Below, one piece after another: positions 42,154 to 52,286 of a DNA stretch of 64,000 bases (position 1 is the first letter of the stretch; each line of letters starts with the position of its first letter). The notes under the pieces were generated by a model. The model ran no database searches and had not been told where the DNA came from. It worked only from the letters and a program-made list of their open reading frames with translations. Origin of the DNA: an uncultured Acidaminococcus sp. (lineage in GTDB: Bacteria; Bacillota; Negativicutes; Acidaminococcales; Acidaminococcaceae); contig OMYF01000006.1 of NCBI GenBank assembly GCA_900315205.1, positions 1-64,000 of the forward strand, written 5' to 3'. The translations under genes and the position numbers were made by a program.

Positions 42154-44239
42154 CAGCGTCCCTCCTCCGGAGCAGATTCATCAGGTGACGGAAGGCAAAC
42201 TCAAAGATCAGGACTGCCGCGATCCCTGCCACGGCGCCGAGGACATAACCGCCCAGGGCACGGGCATAGGACATGACGATCGGCGTGCGCATATGCGCAA
42301 AGGTCTGGACGGCACTGCCCTGTCCGATGGCGGCAGCCGTGACAAAGAGGCCCGTAATGCGGGCGGGCAGTTTATGCCAGGCTGCCCAGGCCGCCAGGAA
42401 GAAGGCCGGGTGGCCGATCAGGAACTCCTTTTCACGCGGTCTCGCGTACAGGGTCTCCTCAAGGAAGTAACGCAGCTTTTCTTCTATGGCCGGGACGGGC
42501 ACGCCCGCCGTATGGCCGCTGCGGCCGATGAACACCCAGGCCACGACAGCAAAGCAGAACAGTATCGCCAGGGTCTTCAGGGTAAAAGGATTGCTCAGGA
42601 ACTGCTGGATGCGGCGGACCGGGACCCACAGGCTCTCGCCCTTGTTCCACAGGCCGTGCTGCTTGATGAAGAGCAGGCACACAAGCAGGACGGGCAGCAT
42701 GAAGGTCAGCTTGACACCCCGGTAGATATCGAGTTCCAGCAAAAAGCGGGTATCGCTCAGGACGCCGCCCAGGAGGGAAGCTCCGACAAGGGAGAACACG
42801 AGGGCCCCAAAGAGGCTGACCACGGTCTTTCCGATGACGCTCCCCAGGGACTGGCGGTCATCCATCCCGTCCCAGATACGCATCATCCGCGCCATCGAAA
42901 GGACTGGGAAGATGACGGCGGCACCCAGTGCTGTCATCTGCCGGAAAAGCAGCGCATGGCTCCCTGTGAAATAACCTGCCGAAAGCAGCGCACCGCAAAG
43001 CACCGTAAACGGCAGATACCTCTTCTCCGGGAGGATCCCCAAAAGACAGAGATACAGCCCCCAGGCTGCCATCAGAGAAAATGCCAGCGGGATATAGAGG
43101 AGCCGCGAAGGCTGATAGACAGCATAGATATCCGCACGGCCGCTGCTGAATCCATGGCTCGTCACATCTTCCGTGACCTGGGACACGTAGTCCAGGTTGG
43201 TTTCAAGAGGCGTCATGCCGTCACGGCCGCTCATGAAGGAGCGGATATAGTTGATGCGGATGTTCCGTTCCCGGTCAGAGAGGGACCAGCGGCGGAAAGC
43301 ATCGAAGATCTTCATCTTGCGCTGCTCGTCCTCTGTGATGAGATACGCACGCGCCACCTGGTAATCGACGAGGGGCGCCATGGCTGTGAGGCCGTCCATC
43401 CTGATGAACTGGAGCTGGATGTCATTTTCCACCATGCCCAGGGTGATATGGCGCTTTGCCATTTCCTTTGCCACCAGATCCTTGTACCGGGCTTCGCCGA
43501 ACATGGACTTGCCGTTGCCGATGAGGAGGGAGACCTCCGCACCGGAGCGGTCGAGCTGGCGGAAATAAGTCTGGATCTGTTTTTCTGCCGTTGCCTTATC
43601 CTTTGTCGTTGCTACGGGATTGCCCGGCCGGACAGCAAGGAGGAAACCATGTTTTTTAACCGTTTCGACTTCTTCCGGATCGATGACGAAGGCAGCTTCC
43701 TGGAAGCCCATCTGATCCTGATAGAAAGGATTCTTGTTGAGCGTCGTCGGCCCGGTCATGCGGTAGATCCTCGGGGAAGCTGCGACCTGTCTGAAGCGGT
43801 CGGAATCATAACGGGCGCTCAGGACCTCACGGATGGCATCGAGCGTACGCGGGCTCTTCCCATCCGCGATATAGACGGCCTGGGTCGTAAAGTCCGGTGC
43901 ATCCACGACGGCCTGCCACTGCGGGGCAAGACTGCCGAGCTGCGCCGCCCGGAGAAGCTCGCCGCCCGTATAATAGACCACACGGCCTTCATCGGCAAGC
44001 GTCATCAGAGACTTATCATAAACCGCAAGGGTCGTGACACCGCGCTGCTTGAATGCGTCCAGGACTTCATCCACAGAGGCCCCTTCATTGACGGCCAGCC
44101 GTTTCAGGGCCTGGTAGTCCATGACCGTTTCAACCTGGCGGTTGGCCCGTTCCACCTGGCTGCGCTGAAAATTCAGGTACAGTGAAAAGACAAGCCCGAT
44201 GCACATCAGCGCCAGAAATATTTTTTTGGGATTTTTCAT
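42146..44239 (-). CDS. DUF5693 family membrane protein
   Basis: 697 residues: one N-terminal membrane helix (about 8-25), a large outward domain (about 30-385) with a TIM-barrel-like start (VDEVLDAFKQRGVTTLAVYDKSLMTLADEG), then about nine membrane helices (about 390-685). This pattern is that of DUF5693, found next to csaB. Its role is unknown; the linkage suggests it processes or exports the wall polymer that CsaB pyruvylates. It starts 22 bp after the prfB stop on the same strand. Confidence 0.8.
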   Translation of the reverse strand: MKNPKKIFLALMCIGLVFSLYLNFQRSQVERANRQVETVMDYQALKRLAVNEGASVDEVLDAFKQRGVTTLAVYDKSLMTLADEGRVVYYTGGELLRAAQLGSLAPQWQAVVDAPDFTTQAVYIADGKSPRTLDAIREVLSARYDSDRFRQVAASPRIYRMTGPTTLNKNPFYQDQMGFQEAAFVIDPEEVETVKKHGFLLAVRPGNPVATTKDKATAEKQIQTYFRQLDRSGAEVSLLIGNGKSMFGEARYKDLVAKEMAKRHITLGMVENDIQLQFIRMDGLTAMAPLVDYQVARAYLITEDEQRKMKIFDAFRRWSLSDRERNIRINYIRSFMSGRDGMTPLETNLDYVSQVTEDVTSHGFSSGRADIYAVYQPSRLLYIPLAFSLMAAWGLYLCLLGILPEKRYLPFTVLCGALLSAGYFTGSHALLFRQMTALGAAVIFPVLSMARMMRIWDGMDDRQSLGSVIGKTVVSLFGALVFSLVGASLLGGVLSDTRFLLELDIYRGVKLTFMLPVLLVCLLFIKQHGLWNKGESLWVPVRRIQQFLSNPFTLKTLAILFCFAVVAWVFIGRSGHTAGVPVPAIEEKLRYFLEETLYARPREKEFLIGHPAFFLAAWAAWHKLPARITGLFVTAAAIGQGSAVQTFAHMRTPIVMSYARALGGYVLGAVAGIAAVLIFEFAFRHLMNLLRRRDAVE

Positions 44240-44261
44240 TTTCTGCTCCCCACACCATCCA

Positions 44262-45362
44262 TCAATGCTTCAAGCTGCGCAGATAACTTTCCACGAAAAG
44301 ATCCAGATCTCCGTCCATGACAGCCTGTACGTTACCCGTTTCCGCGCCGGTCCGGTGATCCTTGACCATCGTGTACGGCTGGAATACATAGGAACGGATC
44401 TGGCTGCCCCATTCGATTGCCTGGTAATCACCGGCAATATCGCTGATTTTCTTGTCCTGGATCGCTTTTTCATATTCGAAGAGCTTGGCCCGCAGCAGCT
44501 GCAGGCAGCGTTCCTTGTTCTGCAGCTGGGACCGTTCATTCTGGCACTGCACGACGATGCCCGTCGGCATATGGGTCATGCGGACAGCCGAAGAAGTCTT
44601 GTTGACATGCTGGCCGCCGGCACCGCTGGCACGGTAATAGTCGACACGGACGTCATCCATGTTGATATCCACATGGACTGTATTATCGATTTCGGGCATG
44701 ACATCCACCGCCGAAAAAGACGTATGACGTCTGGCGTTCGCGTCAAAAGGAGAGATCCGGACCAGGCGGTGCACGCCTTTTTCACTCTTGAGATACCCGT
44801 AGGCATTGTGCCCTGTGATGGAAAGAGTGGCACTCTTGATACCCGCTTCTTCGCCCGGGAGGACATCCAGCATCTCCACCTGGAACCCTTTGCGTTCTGC
44901 ATACCGGGTGAACATTCGCATCAGCATGCTCGTCCAGTCCTGGGCTTCCGTCCCGCCCGCACCGGCGTGCAGGTTCAGGATGGCGTTGTTGGCATCGTAT
45001 TCGCCGCTGAGCAGCATGCCCAGTTCCAGATCAGCGAGCTTGTGTCTGCACTCATCGAGTTCTTTTTCCAGTTCTTCGTGCACACTTTCGTCGCTCTCTT
45101 CCATGGCCATCTCCCAGAGGACTTCCATATCATCCAGCTTCTGGGTAAGATTGTGGAACGTATCCACTTCTGCCTTCAGGCCATTTGCCTCCTGGGCAAC
45201 TTTCTGGGCTTTGTCAGGATCATCCCAGAAACCGGGGGCTGCCATCTGGTAGTCCAGGTCCTGGATCCTTTCTTCTTTTTTGGCAATCGCCAGGCCATCT
45301 TTGAGCTCCCCCAGATGAGCTTTCAGTTCATTGATCTTCGGGCGTAATTCTTCAAGTAACAC
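44262..45362 (-). CDS. prfB: Peptide chain release factor 2
   Basis: 366 residues. The class-2 recognition motif SPFDANARRHTSF and the catalytic GAGGQHVNKTSSAVRMTH identify RF2, which ends translation at UGA and UAA. The start is best placed at GTG 45362 (AAGGAG 10 bases upstream), giving MLLEELRPK; the TTG at 45371 is too close to the site. The whole gene reads in one frame: at the place where most bacteria have a CTTTGA programmed +1 frameshift, the sequence is GELKDGLAIAKK with no stop. Autoregulation by frameshifting is therefore absent. Confidence 0.96.
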   Translation of the reverse strand: MLLEELRPKINELKAHLGELKDGLAIAKKEERIQDLDYQMAAPGFWDDPDKAQKVAQEANGLKAEVDTFHNLTQKLDDMEVLWEMAMEESDESVHEELEKELDECRHKLADLELGMLLSGEYDANNAILNLHAGAGGTEAQDWTSMLMRMFTRYAERKGFQVEMLDVLPGEEAGIKSATLSITGHNAYGYLKSEKGVHRLVRISPFDANARRHTSFSAVDVMPEIDNTVHVDINMDDVRVDYYRASGAGGQHVNKTSSAVRMTHMPTGIVVQCQNERSQLQNKERCLQLLRAKLFEYEKAIQDKKISDIAGDYQAIEWGSQIRSYVFQPYTMVKDHRTGAETGNVQAVMDGDLDLFVESYLRSLKH

Positions 45363-45520
45363 CGTCTTCAAACTCCTTCACTTTCACTTTTTGTCCCAGG
45401 CCTTCCGTCCCGCATGCTGAAGCGGGCAGGACCTGTCCGGAGAATGCTGTTCCATTCCCCGGTCCTCTGCGCCTGGTTCCCGAAAAACGCCGGGACCGGC
45501 AGCAGCTTCCTCTCTCCATA

Positions 45521-45550
45521 CCCAAAAGAAGCTGGAAAGGTTCCAGCTTC
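45521..45550 (-). terminator. Terminator after secA
   Basis: Perfect 10-bp stem GAAGCTGGAA/TTCCAGCTTC (45550-45541 and 45537-45528) and a UUUU run on the minus strand, 10 bp past the secA stop. Confidence 0.85.
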
Positions 45551-45560
45551 ACGGGTCATC

Positions 45561-48089
45561 TCAGCTGTTTTTACCACAGCAGTTCTTATACTTTTTTCCG
45601 CTTCCGCACGGGCAGGGATCATTGCGTCCCACCGCGTGTTCGGCACGGACCGGTTCTTTGGCCTGTTCATCCGTCCCGTCGACGTTCGGATTGTTGACCG
45701 AAGCATGGGAAAGATGATCTTCCACCGCCGGCTGCGTCACCACGTTGACGCGGTACATATAGCGCACCACATCGTCCACGATCGCTTCTTTCATGGCCTC
45801 GAACATATCATAGGCCTCGAACTTGTATTCCACCAGAGGGTCCCGCTGCCCGTATGCACGCAGGCCGATGCCTTCACGCAGAGCGTCCATCGCATCGAGG
45901 TGTTCCATCCAGTGGCTGTCGACGACCTTCAGCATGACGAGGTTTTCCAGCTCCCGCATGATTTCAGGCCCGTTTTTGGCTTCGCGCGCGTTGTAATTGT
46001 CCACGGCCACTTTGTGGAGATATTCCTCCAGTTCTTCGCGGCTCATCTCTGCCAGGGTCTCTTCCTTCAGCATTCCCTGAGGCGCGTAGAATTCTTCCGC
46101 GTATTTGATCAGTGACTGGATATCCCAGTCCTCGCTGTACGCTTCCTTCGGCGCATACATATCGATGGAACGGTCCACGATGTGGCTGGCCATATCGAGC
46201 ACTGTGCTCTTGAGGTCCGCCTTCTCCAGGATCTTCCTCCTCTGGTCATAGATGACCTCACGCTGCTGGTTCATGACATCGTCGTATTCCAGCACCTGTT
46301 TCCGGATATCGAAGTTGCGGGCTTCGACTTTCTTCTGGGCCGATTCAATGGAACGGGTCACGAGCTTGTGTTCGATCGGGTCATCCTCATCCATGCCCAG
46401 TCTGTCCATCATGCCCGAAATATTGTCGGAACCGAAAAGACGCATCAGATCGTCTTCCAGGGAAAGATAGAACTGGGTGGAACCGGGGTCGCCCTGACGG
46501 GCGCAGCGGCCGCGCAGCTGATTGTCGATACGGCGGGATTCGTGCCGCTCCGTGCCGATGATATGGAGGCCTCCCAGTTCGGCCACGCCTTCGCCCAGGA
46601 CGATATCCGTACCGCGGCCTGCCATGTTGGTGGCGATGGTCACGGCACCCATCTGGCCGGCGTCCGCCACGATGGCAGCTTCCTGCTCATGGTGCTTGGC
46701 ATTCAGGACATTATGGGAAATGCCCTTTTTCTTCAGCATATCCGACAGTTCTTCGGACTGGGAGATGGAAGTCGTGCCGACGAGGACAGGACGCCCCTGG
46801 GCATGGAGCTTTTCAATCTCCCTTACGACGGCGCGGTACTTGGCCCTTTTCGTCTTGTAAATGACGTCCGGCAGATCCTTCCGGATATTGGGCTTGTTCG
46901 TGGGCACCGTGTAGACTGACAGATTGTAGATCTTCTGGAATTCCTGCTCTTCCGTCTTGGCCGTACCGGTCATGCCGGACAGTTTGTCATACATACGGAA
47001 GTAATTCTGGAAGGTGATCGTTGCGAGCGTCTGGCTCTCGCGCTCGACCTTGACATGTTCCTTCGCTTCGATGGCCTGATGCAGGCCTTCGGAATAACGG
47101 CGGCCGAACATGAGGCGGCCCGTGAATTCATCGACGATGATGACTTCGCCGTCTTTGACGACATAATCGCGGTCGCGGATCATCAGGGCTTTGGCTTTCA
47201 GGGCAGCCATCAGCTGATGGGAGTAATCGATGCCGGCTTCACCGTCATACATATTGGAAACGCCGAGCAGCTTTTCTGCCTTGGCGATCCCTTTTTCCGT
47301 CGGAGCCACGGTCTTCTGTTTTTCATCGACCGTATAGTCCTCGCCCTCTTTGAAATGGGAAACTACATCAGCCAGTACCTGGTAGAGGTTGGTCGATTTT
47401 TCACCGGGCCCGGAAATGATGAGCGGCGTACGGGCTTCATCGATCAGGATGGAGTCCACTTCATCGACGATTGCATAGTGGAGCGGGCGCTGCACCATCT
47501 GATCCAGGGAAACGACCATGTTGTCACGCAGATAGTCGAACCCGAATTCGTTGTTCGTGCCGTAGGTGATATCCGCGGCGTAGGCAGCCTTGCGGGCCGG
47601 AAAATCCATTTCATGGGTGATCAGGCCGACGCTCATGCCGAGGAATTTATAGACACGGCCCATTTCCTCGCTGTCGCGTTTGGCCAGATAATCGTTGACC
47701 GTTACGACATGGACCCCTTTCCCTTCCAGGGCATTCAGATACGCCGGAAGGGTTGCCACCAGCGTCTTGCCTTCGCCCGTTGCCATTTCGGCGATGTTGC
47801 CGCGGTGCAGAATGCAGCCGCCGATCAGCTGCACATCGAAATGGCGCAGCCCCAGGACACGTCTGGCCGCTTCCCGCACAAGGGCGAACGCTTCCGGAAG
47901 CAGATCATCCAGTGTTTCCCCCTTGGTCAGGCGGAGCCTGAATTCATCCGTCTTTGCCCGCAGGCGGGCGTCGCTCAGCGCCTGCATATCCGGCTCCAGC
48001 GCATTGATTTTATCTACATAAGCACGACAGACCTTCAGCTCCTTCGCATTCGGGTCGCCGAAGACCAATTTCATCAGCTGCTCCAGCAA
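45561..48089 (-). CDS. secA: Protein translocase ATPase SecA
   Basis: 842 residues. The motor that pushes preproteins through SecYEG. Walker A region [56 protein letters not shown] and the C-terminal zinc motif [17 protein letters not shown] (binding SecB or ribosomes) are all present. I place the start at TTG 48089 (AAGGAG 8 bases upstream), which yields [14 protein letters not shown] as in homologues; the GTG at 48098 overlaps the ribosome site. It is preceded by hpf, from which it is separated by a terminator. Confidence 0.97.
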   Translation of the reverse strand: MLEQLMKLVFGDPNAKELKVCRAYVDKINALEPDMQALSDARLRAKTDEFRLRLTKGETLDDLLPEAFALVREAARRVLGLRHFDVQLIGGCILHRGNIAEMATGEGKTLVATLPAYLNALEGKGVHVVTVNDYLAKRDSEEMGRVYKFLGMSVGLITHEMDFPARKAAYAADITYGTNNEFGFDYLRDNMVVSLDQMVQRPLHYAIVDEVDSILIDEARTPLIISGPGEKSTNLYQVLADVVSHFKEGEDYTVDEKQKTVAPTEKGIAKAEKLLGVSNMYDGEAGIDYSHQLMAALKAKALMIRDRDYVVKDGEVIIVDEFTGRLMFGRRYSEGLHQAIEAKEHVKVERESQTLATITFQNYFRMYDKLSGMTGTAKTEEQEFQKIYNLSVYTVPTNKPNIRKDLPDVIYKTKRAKYRAVVREIEKLHAQGRPVLVGTTSISQSEELSDMLKKKGISHNVLNAKHHEQEAAIVADAGQMGAVTIATNMAGRGTDIVLGEGVAELGGLHIIGTERHESRRIDNQLRGRCARQGDPGSTQFYLSLEDDLMRLFGSDNISGMMDRLGMDEDDPIEHKLVTRSIESAQKKVEARNFDIRKQVLEYDDVMNQQREVIYDQRRKILEKADLKSTVLDMASHIVDRSIDMYAPKEAYSEDWDIQSLIKYAEEFYAPQGMLKEETLAEMSREELEEYLHKVAVDNYNAREAKNGPEIMRELENLVMLKVVDSHWMEHLDAMDALREGIGLRAYGQRDPLVEYKFEAYDMFEAMKEAIVDDVVRYMYRVNVVTQPAVEDHLSHASVNNPNVDGTDEQAKEPVRAEHAVGRNDPCPCGSGKKYKNCCGKNS

Positions 48090-48174
48090 AAAGATCACTC
48101 CTTATAAAAGCATAAAAGCGCATAAAATCCCCTTGAAACCTATTTTTTTATTGTAACAAATAGGTATATGAAAG

Positions 48175-48208
48175 TCAAAGAGAGCCAGGGCCAAAAGCCC
48201 TGACTCTT
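48175..48208 (-). terminator. Terminator after hpf
   Basis: Stem AGAGTCAGGGC/GCCCTGGCTCT on the minus strand (48207-48197 and 48191-48181, one G-U pair) followed by CUUUGACUUUC. Confidence 0.7.
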
Positions 48209-48226
48209 TGTAAAGATTTCATGAAC

Positions 48227-48769
48227 TTACGCAAGCTCCGGATTGATGAGTCCGTAGTCCCCTTCCCGGCGGCGGTACACCACTGCCATCTTCTCGGTTT
48301 CATCGTTGAAGAAAATGAAGAAGTCATGGTTCAGCATGTTCATCTGCATGATGGCTTCCTGGACATTCATCGGTCTCATCACATAGGTCTTGTTCCTGAC
48401 GACCTTGAAGTCTCCGGCATCGGCCACTTCTTCGTTGGCCACTTCCGGCGGCTCCACTGCATTTTCCTGGAAGTTGGAATACTTCCGCTTCATCAGGCGG
48501 GTCTTGTATTTATGGATCTGTCTGGCGATCTTCTCCACACAGTTGTCGATGGAAGCATACATATTGTCCGTGGACTCCTGGGCCCTGAGGACGATTCCCT
48601 TGGCCGGCACCGTGATTTCCACGATATGTTCATTGCGTTCGACGCGCATCACTGCCGTGATTTCTCCGACGGTCTTGAACTGTTTGGTGATGGCCGTCAC
48701 TCTCTTTTCCACATAGTCCTTTAAAGCAGGGGTTACTACGATGTTTTTTCCGCGTACTCTTACTGCCAT
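48227..48769 (-). CDS. hpf: Ribosome hibernation promoting factor, long form
   Basis: 180 residues. N-terminal S30AE domain (VRVRGKNIVVTPALKDYVEKRVTAITKQF ... VEITVPAKGIVLRAQESTDNMYASIDNCVEKIARQIHKYKTRL) and a C-terminal dimerisation domain (KTYVMRPMNVQEAIMQMNMLNHDFFIFFNDETEKMAVVYRRREGDYGLI), joined by an acidic linker. Long HPF pairs two 70S ribosomes into silent 100S particles in resting cells. RBS GAGGAGG. The leader holds a small inverted repeat (AACAGG/CCTGTT, about 48790-48807); no clear promoter recognised. Confidence 0.95.
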   Translation of the reverse strand: MAVRVRGKNIVVTPALKDYVEKRVTAITKQFKTVGEITAVMRVERNEHIVEITVPAKGIVLRAQESTDNMYASIDNCVEKIARQIHKYKTRLMKRKYSNFQENAVEPPEVANEEVADAGDFKVVRNKTYVMRPMNVQEAIMQMNMLNHDFFIFFNDETEKMAVVYRRREGDYGLINPELA

Positions 48770-49043
48770 AATTCACTACCTCCTCACCAACAGGACCATT
48801 TCCTGTTTGTTGTGTTATATATCTTGTTCTGCAAAAGTTGCCGTTTTCCTTCTTATTTTGGAAAAAAATCAGCAAACGGGCCGGAATCCTGTTCCGGGGG
48901 CCGTCCGCCATGCTGCAGCACGCTCCCGTTCCATCTGTCCGGATGAAGCAGAAACGCCCGAAGCAGCGTGAAAGAAGCGGATCCCGGCCGGATGCAGCAC
49001 TTCATTACGTGCCGTACCCTTAAGGACCCGCTTCTGACAGGAC

Positions 49044-49062
49044 GGATGCAGCTCCTGCATCC
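49044..49062. other. Hairpin after glnQ-like gene
   Basis: Perfect 8-bp inverted repeat GGATGCAG/CTGCATCC 15 bp past the ATPase stop. No U-run follows, so it may protect the mRNA 3' end rather than terminate. The 48770-49076 interval holds no gene I can support. Confidence 0.4.
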
Positions 49063-49076
49063 GGATCATACAGCCC

Positions 49077-49808
49077 TTACATGATCTTGGACAGGAATTC
49101 CTTTGCCCGTTCATGTTTCGGATGCTTGAAAAATTCCTCCGGAGTCGCCTGTTCCAGGATCTTGCCCTGATCCAGGAAGAGTACCCGGTCACCCACTTCG
49201 CGGGCAAACCCCATCTCATGGGTGACCACGACCATGGTCATGCCGCCGTGCGCCAGGTCCTTCATGACATCGAAGACTTCCTTGATCATTTCCGGATCCA
49301 GTGCGGACGTCGGCTCGTCAAAAAGCATCGCCTTGGGGCTCATGCACAGGGCGCGGGCGATCGCCACACGCTGCTGCTGGCCGCCGCTCAGGGAATCGGG
49401 ATAGGCATCCGCTTTATTCAGGAGGCCGACCTTCTTCAGATAATCCTCTGCCCGGCTTACGGCCTCTTCTTTTTTCATCCCCCGCACTTTCATCGGTGCC
49501 AGGATCAGGTTGTCCAGCACCGTCATATGCGGGAACAGATTGAAGCGCTGGAACACCATGCCGACCTCTTTGCGGACTTCGTTGATGTTGCTCTGCCCGT
49601 TGAGAGGGATGCCGTCGAAGACGATGGTTCCCGCCGTGGGGACCTCCAGATAGTTGATGCAGCGCAGGAATGTGCTCTTGCCGCCGCCGGAAGGCCCGAT
49701 GACGACGACTACTTCCTCCTCGGCGATGGTCACGTCGATACCTTTCAGGACTTCATTGTTTCCGTAGCTCTTTCTCAGGCCCGTGATCTGGATCATTTCA
49801 TTGTTCAT
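49077..49808 (-). CDS. Polar amino-acid ABC transporter ATPase
   Basis: 243 residues, GlnQ/HisP type: Walker [35 protein letters not shown] (Q-loop), signature [15 protein letters not shown], Walker [16 protein letters not shown]-loop [10 protein letters not shown]. It powers uptake of a polar amino acid (Gln, Glu, Arg, His or Cys class). It overlaps the permease gene by 11 bp; third gene of the binding protein-permease-ATPase operon. Confidence 0.93.
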   Translation of the reverse strand: MNNEMIQITGLRKSYGNNEVLKGIDVTIAEEEVVVVIGPSGGGKSTFLRCINYLEVPTAGTIVFDGIPLNGQSNINEVRKEVGMVFQRFNLFPHMTVLDNLILAPMKVRGMKKEEAVSRAEDYLKKVGLLNKADAYPDSLSGGQQQRVAIARALCMSPKAMLFDEPTSALDPEMIKEVFDVMKDLAHGGMTMVVVTHEMGFAREVGDRVLFLDQGKILEQATPEEFFKHPKHERAKEFLSKIM

Positions 49809-50454
49809 TCTTTTTGTACCGCCTTTCCATCATGGCGACGAGGCGGGATACCGCAAACGTCATGACAAGATAGATCAGTGCTACGGACAGCCAAATCTCA
49901 AAGGAAGCATACGTCCGGGCAATGATCAGCTGCCCGCGGCGGGTCAGTTCTTCGAAACCGATGACGGAAACCAGAGACGAATCCTTCAGCATGGCGATGA
50001 ATTCATTGCCCAGGGGCGGGATGATCCGCTTGAAAGCCTGCGGCAGGATGATGTACCGCATGGCCTGCCACCAGGTCATGCCAAGGCTGCGGGCCGCTTC
50101 CATCTGCCCCTTGTCGATGGATTCGATGCCGCCGCGGAAAATTTCCGCCACGTAGGCACCGCTGTTGATGGAGCAGGCAAAGATCGCAGCGAAGAACGCA
50201 TCCACTTTGTGATTGATCAGGGCGGGCAGGGCAAAATACACCAGGAAGATCTGCACCAGGAGAGGTGTGCCTCTCAAAAAGTGGACGTAGACATCCCCGA
50301 TGAACCTGACGATCCTGACGCGGCTCATGCGGATCAGCGAAATGATGATGCCGATGGCCATGCCGAAGCCCACGCTCAAAACGGTAATCTCAATGGTTAC
50401 GCCCGCCCCTGCCAGCAGCAGAGGCAGGGACGATTTGATAATATCAAAATCCAT
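49798..50454 (-). CDS. Polar amino-acid ABC transporter permease
   Basis: 218 residues, about five membrane helices, HisM/GlnP type: [23 protein letters not shown] at the start and the EAA loop [33 protein letters not shown]. It forms the channel as a homodimer, since only one permease gene is present. It follows the first binding protein gene by 37 bp. Confidence 0.93.
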   Translation of the reverse strand: MDFDIIKSSLPLLLAGAGVTIEITVLSVGFGMAIGIIISLIRMSRVRIVRFIGDVYVHFLRGTPLLVQIFLVYFALPALINHKVDAFFAAIFACSINSGAYVAEIFRGGIESIDKGQMEAARSLGMTWWQAMRYIILPQAFKRIIPPLGNEFIAMLKDSSLVSVIGFEELTRRGQLIIARTYASFEIWLSVALIYLVMTFAVSRLVAMMERRYKKNEQ

Positions 50455-50491
50455 ATTCTCTATCCCTTACTTCTCAGGCAAAGCAGTTTCC

Positions 50492-51274
50492 TTATTTCTG
50501 GTTGCCAAACCACTTCGCATAGATTTTGTCGTATTCGCCGTCCTTCTTCAGTTCAGCCAGCGCTTTGTTGAATTCAGCCGTCAGCTTGCTCCCTTTCTTG
50601 AAAGCGGCACCATAATCCTCGGCTTCCATCTTGTCACCGACCATCTTGGCCTTGTCCTTGCCTTCCGTATTCAGATAGTAGGCGGCCACGGGCGCATCGA
50701 TGATGACGGCATCAGCGTTCTTGTTGTTCAGTTCCAGGAACACAGCCGAGTTCGTGTCATAGCTCTTGACTTTGGCATCGGGCACCTTGGCGGCTCTGTC
50801 AGCGCCGGTAGTCCCGATCTGGACAGCGATGTTCTTTCCCTTCAGGTCATCGACGGACTTGATCGACGTATCATCTTTCCGGACTACGACGGTCAGACCG
50901 GAAGTATAGTACGGATCGGACATATCCACGGCCTTCTTGCGGTCCGGCGTGATGCTCATGCCCGCAATGGCCACATCGATATTGCCGGATTTCAGGGCCG
51001 GGATCAGTGCGTCAAAACCCATGTTCTGGATTTCCACCTTCATGCCCATCTTCTTGCCGACAGCACGGATCAGATCCATGTCGAATCCGTCAAACTCCTT
51101 GGAATCCTTTTTCTGGAATTCAAATGGGGCAAAGGTCGGTTCCGTACCCACTTTCAGGACTTTTGCTTCCGATTTGCTGTCCTTCGCGGCCTGCTGCGTG
51201 GAACCGCCACAGCCGGAAACTGCCAGCGCGATTGCTGCAAAAAGACACATTGCCAGAGACATCTTCTTCATCAA
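50492..51274 (-). CDS. Polar amino-acid binding lipoprotein (operon copy)
   Basis: 260 residues. Lipobox ALAVSGCGG marks a lipid-anchored protein. The PBP type II core is present: LKVGTEPTFAPFEFQKKD, GFDMDLIRAVGKKMGMKVEIQNMGFDALIPALKSGNIDVAIAGMSITPDRKKAVDMSDPYY and GTTGADRA. It captures a polar amino acid for the permease and ATPase encoded next. The family resembles GlnH/ArtJ; the ligand is not predictable. Its own TATAAT promoter lies 40 bp upstream. Confidence 0.92.
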   Translation of the reverse strand: MMKKMSLAMCLFAAIALAVSGCGGSTQQAAKDSKSEAKVLKVGTEPTFAPFEFQKKDSKEFDGFDMDLIRAVGKKMGMKVEIQNMGFDALIPALKSGNIDVAIAGMSITPDRKKAVDMSDPYYTSGLTVVVRKDDTSIKSVDDLKGKNIAVQIGTTGADRAAKVPDAKVKSYDTNSAVFLELNNKNADAVIIDAPVAAYYLNTEGKDKAKMVGDKMEAEDYGAAFKKGSKLTAEFNKALAELKKDGEYDKIYAKWFGNQK

Positions 51275-51313
51275 ATTTTCCTCCCATCTGGAATTAAGCT
51301 TTTAGACTCGAAC

Positions 51314-51342
51314 ATTATATAACAATGTGTATCTTTATACAA
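51314..51342 (-). promoter_or_regulatory. Promoter of the amino-acid ABC operon
   Basis: TTGTAT (51342-51337), 17 bp, TATAAT (51319-51314) on the minus strand. A weak hairpin with a short U-run at about 51382-51345 may end the upstream transcript. Confidence 0.75.
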
Positions 51343-51433
51343 CACAAAATAGCCGGACAGTCCACACGCAGCTGCCCGGCCAGTCATGCCTTACTAAATC
51401 AGTTCCGGAAGAGGCCGTCACGTCAGGTGCCGC

Positions 51434-52243
51434 TTATTTGCTCTCGCTGAACCATTTGTCATAGATTTTTTGGTATTCGCCGCTGTCCTTCAGTTCCTTC
51501 ATGGCCTTGTTGATGCCATCCAGGACATCCTTCTTGTCCTTGGCGACGGCGATGCCGTAGTGGTCGCCCTTCTTGGGTTCACCCACGGCCTTTGCGTAGG
51601 AGGAACCTTTCTGCTTCAGGAAATACTGCAGCACGGGCAGGTCGCTGATCACGGCATCGACATTGCCGTTCTGCAGCTCGATGCAGGCCAGATCGCTCGT
51701 ATCGAAGTTCGTCACCTTGGCGCCTTCGATCTTTTCAGCTTCCATGGCGCCCGTCGTTCCCAGCTGGACACCGATTTTCTTGCCCTTCAGATCGGCCAGG
51801 GAATGGATCGTGTCGTTATCTTTCCGGACAATGGCCATCAGGCCCGAATCATAATAGGGATCGGAGAAGTTGACCTGTTTCTTGCGGGCATCCGTAATGC
51901 TCATTCCGGCGATGGCCGCATCGATATTGCCGGAATTGATGGCCGGGATCAGCGCATCGAATCCCATGCTCTTGATGGTGATTTTCTTGTAGCCCATCTT
52001 TTTGCCGATGGCGTTGATCAGATCGATATCGAAGCCGATAATCTTGCCATCCTTGCCGTCCGGAAATTCAAAAGGCGCAAAAGATGGTTCCGTTCCGACG
52101 ATCAGTTCCTCTTTGGCCGCAGCCGGACTCTTGGCGGCAGTTTCTTTCTTGCCCGTATCCTTGCTGCCGCAGCCGGCCATGACCATACTTGCAGCTACCA
52201 GCATTGCTCCGATCAGTCCTGCAGTCTTTTTCCATTTTCCCAT
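51434..52243 (-). CDS. Second polar amino-acid binding lipoprotein
   Basis: 269 residues, a paralogue of the operon copy. Lipobox SMVMAGCGS, then IVGTEPSFAPFEFPDGKDGKIIGFDIDLINAIGKKMGYKKITIKSMGFDALIPAINSGNIDAAIAGMSIT. It has no permease of its own and probably feeds the same transporter with a different ligand range. ATG at 52243 chosen. It lies downstream of a consensus promoter and a structured leader of about 250 nt, so its expression is likely controlled by RNA structure. The reading frame upstream of 52243 crosses that leader and is not coding. Confidence 0.9.
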   Translation of the reverse strand: MGKWKKTAGLIGAMLVAASMVMAGCGSKDTGKKETAAKSPAAAKEELIVGTEPSFAPFEFPDGKDGKIIGFDIDLINAIGKKMGYKKITIKSMGFDALIPAINSGNIDAAIAGMSITDARKKQVNFSDPYYDSGLMAIVRKDNDTIHSLADLKGKKIGVQLGTTGAMEAEKIEGAKVTNFDTSDLACIELQNGNVDAVISDLPVLQYFLKQKGSSYAKAVGEPKKGDHYGIAVAKDKKDVLDGINKAMKELKDSGEYQKIYDKWFSESK

Positions 52244-52286
52244 GTCTGTCACACCCCTCAATAATATATAGATATATAAATCACGA

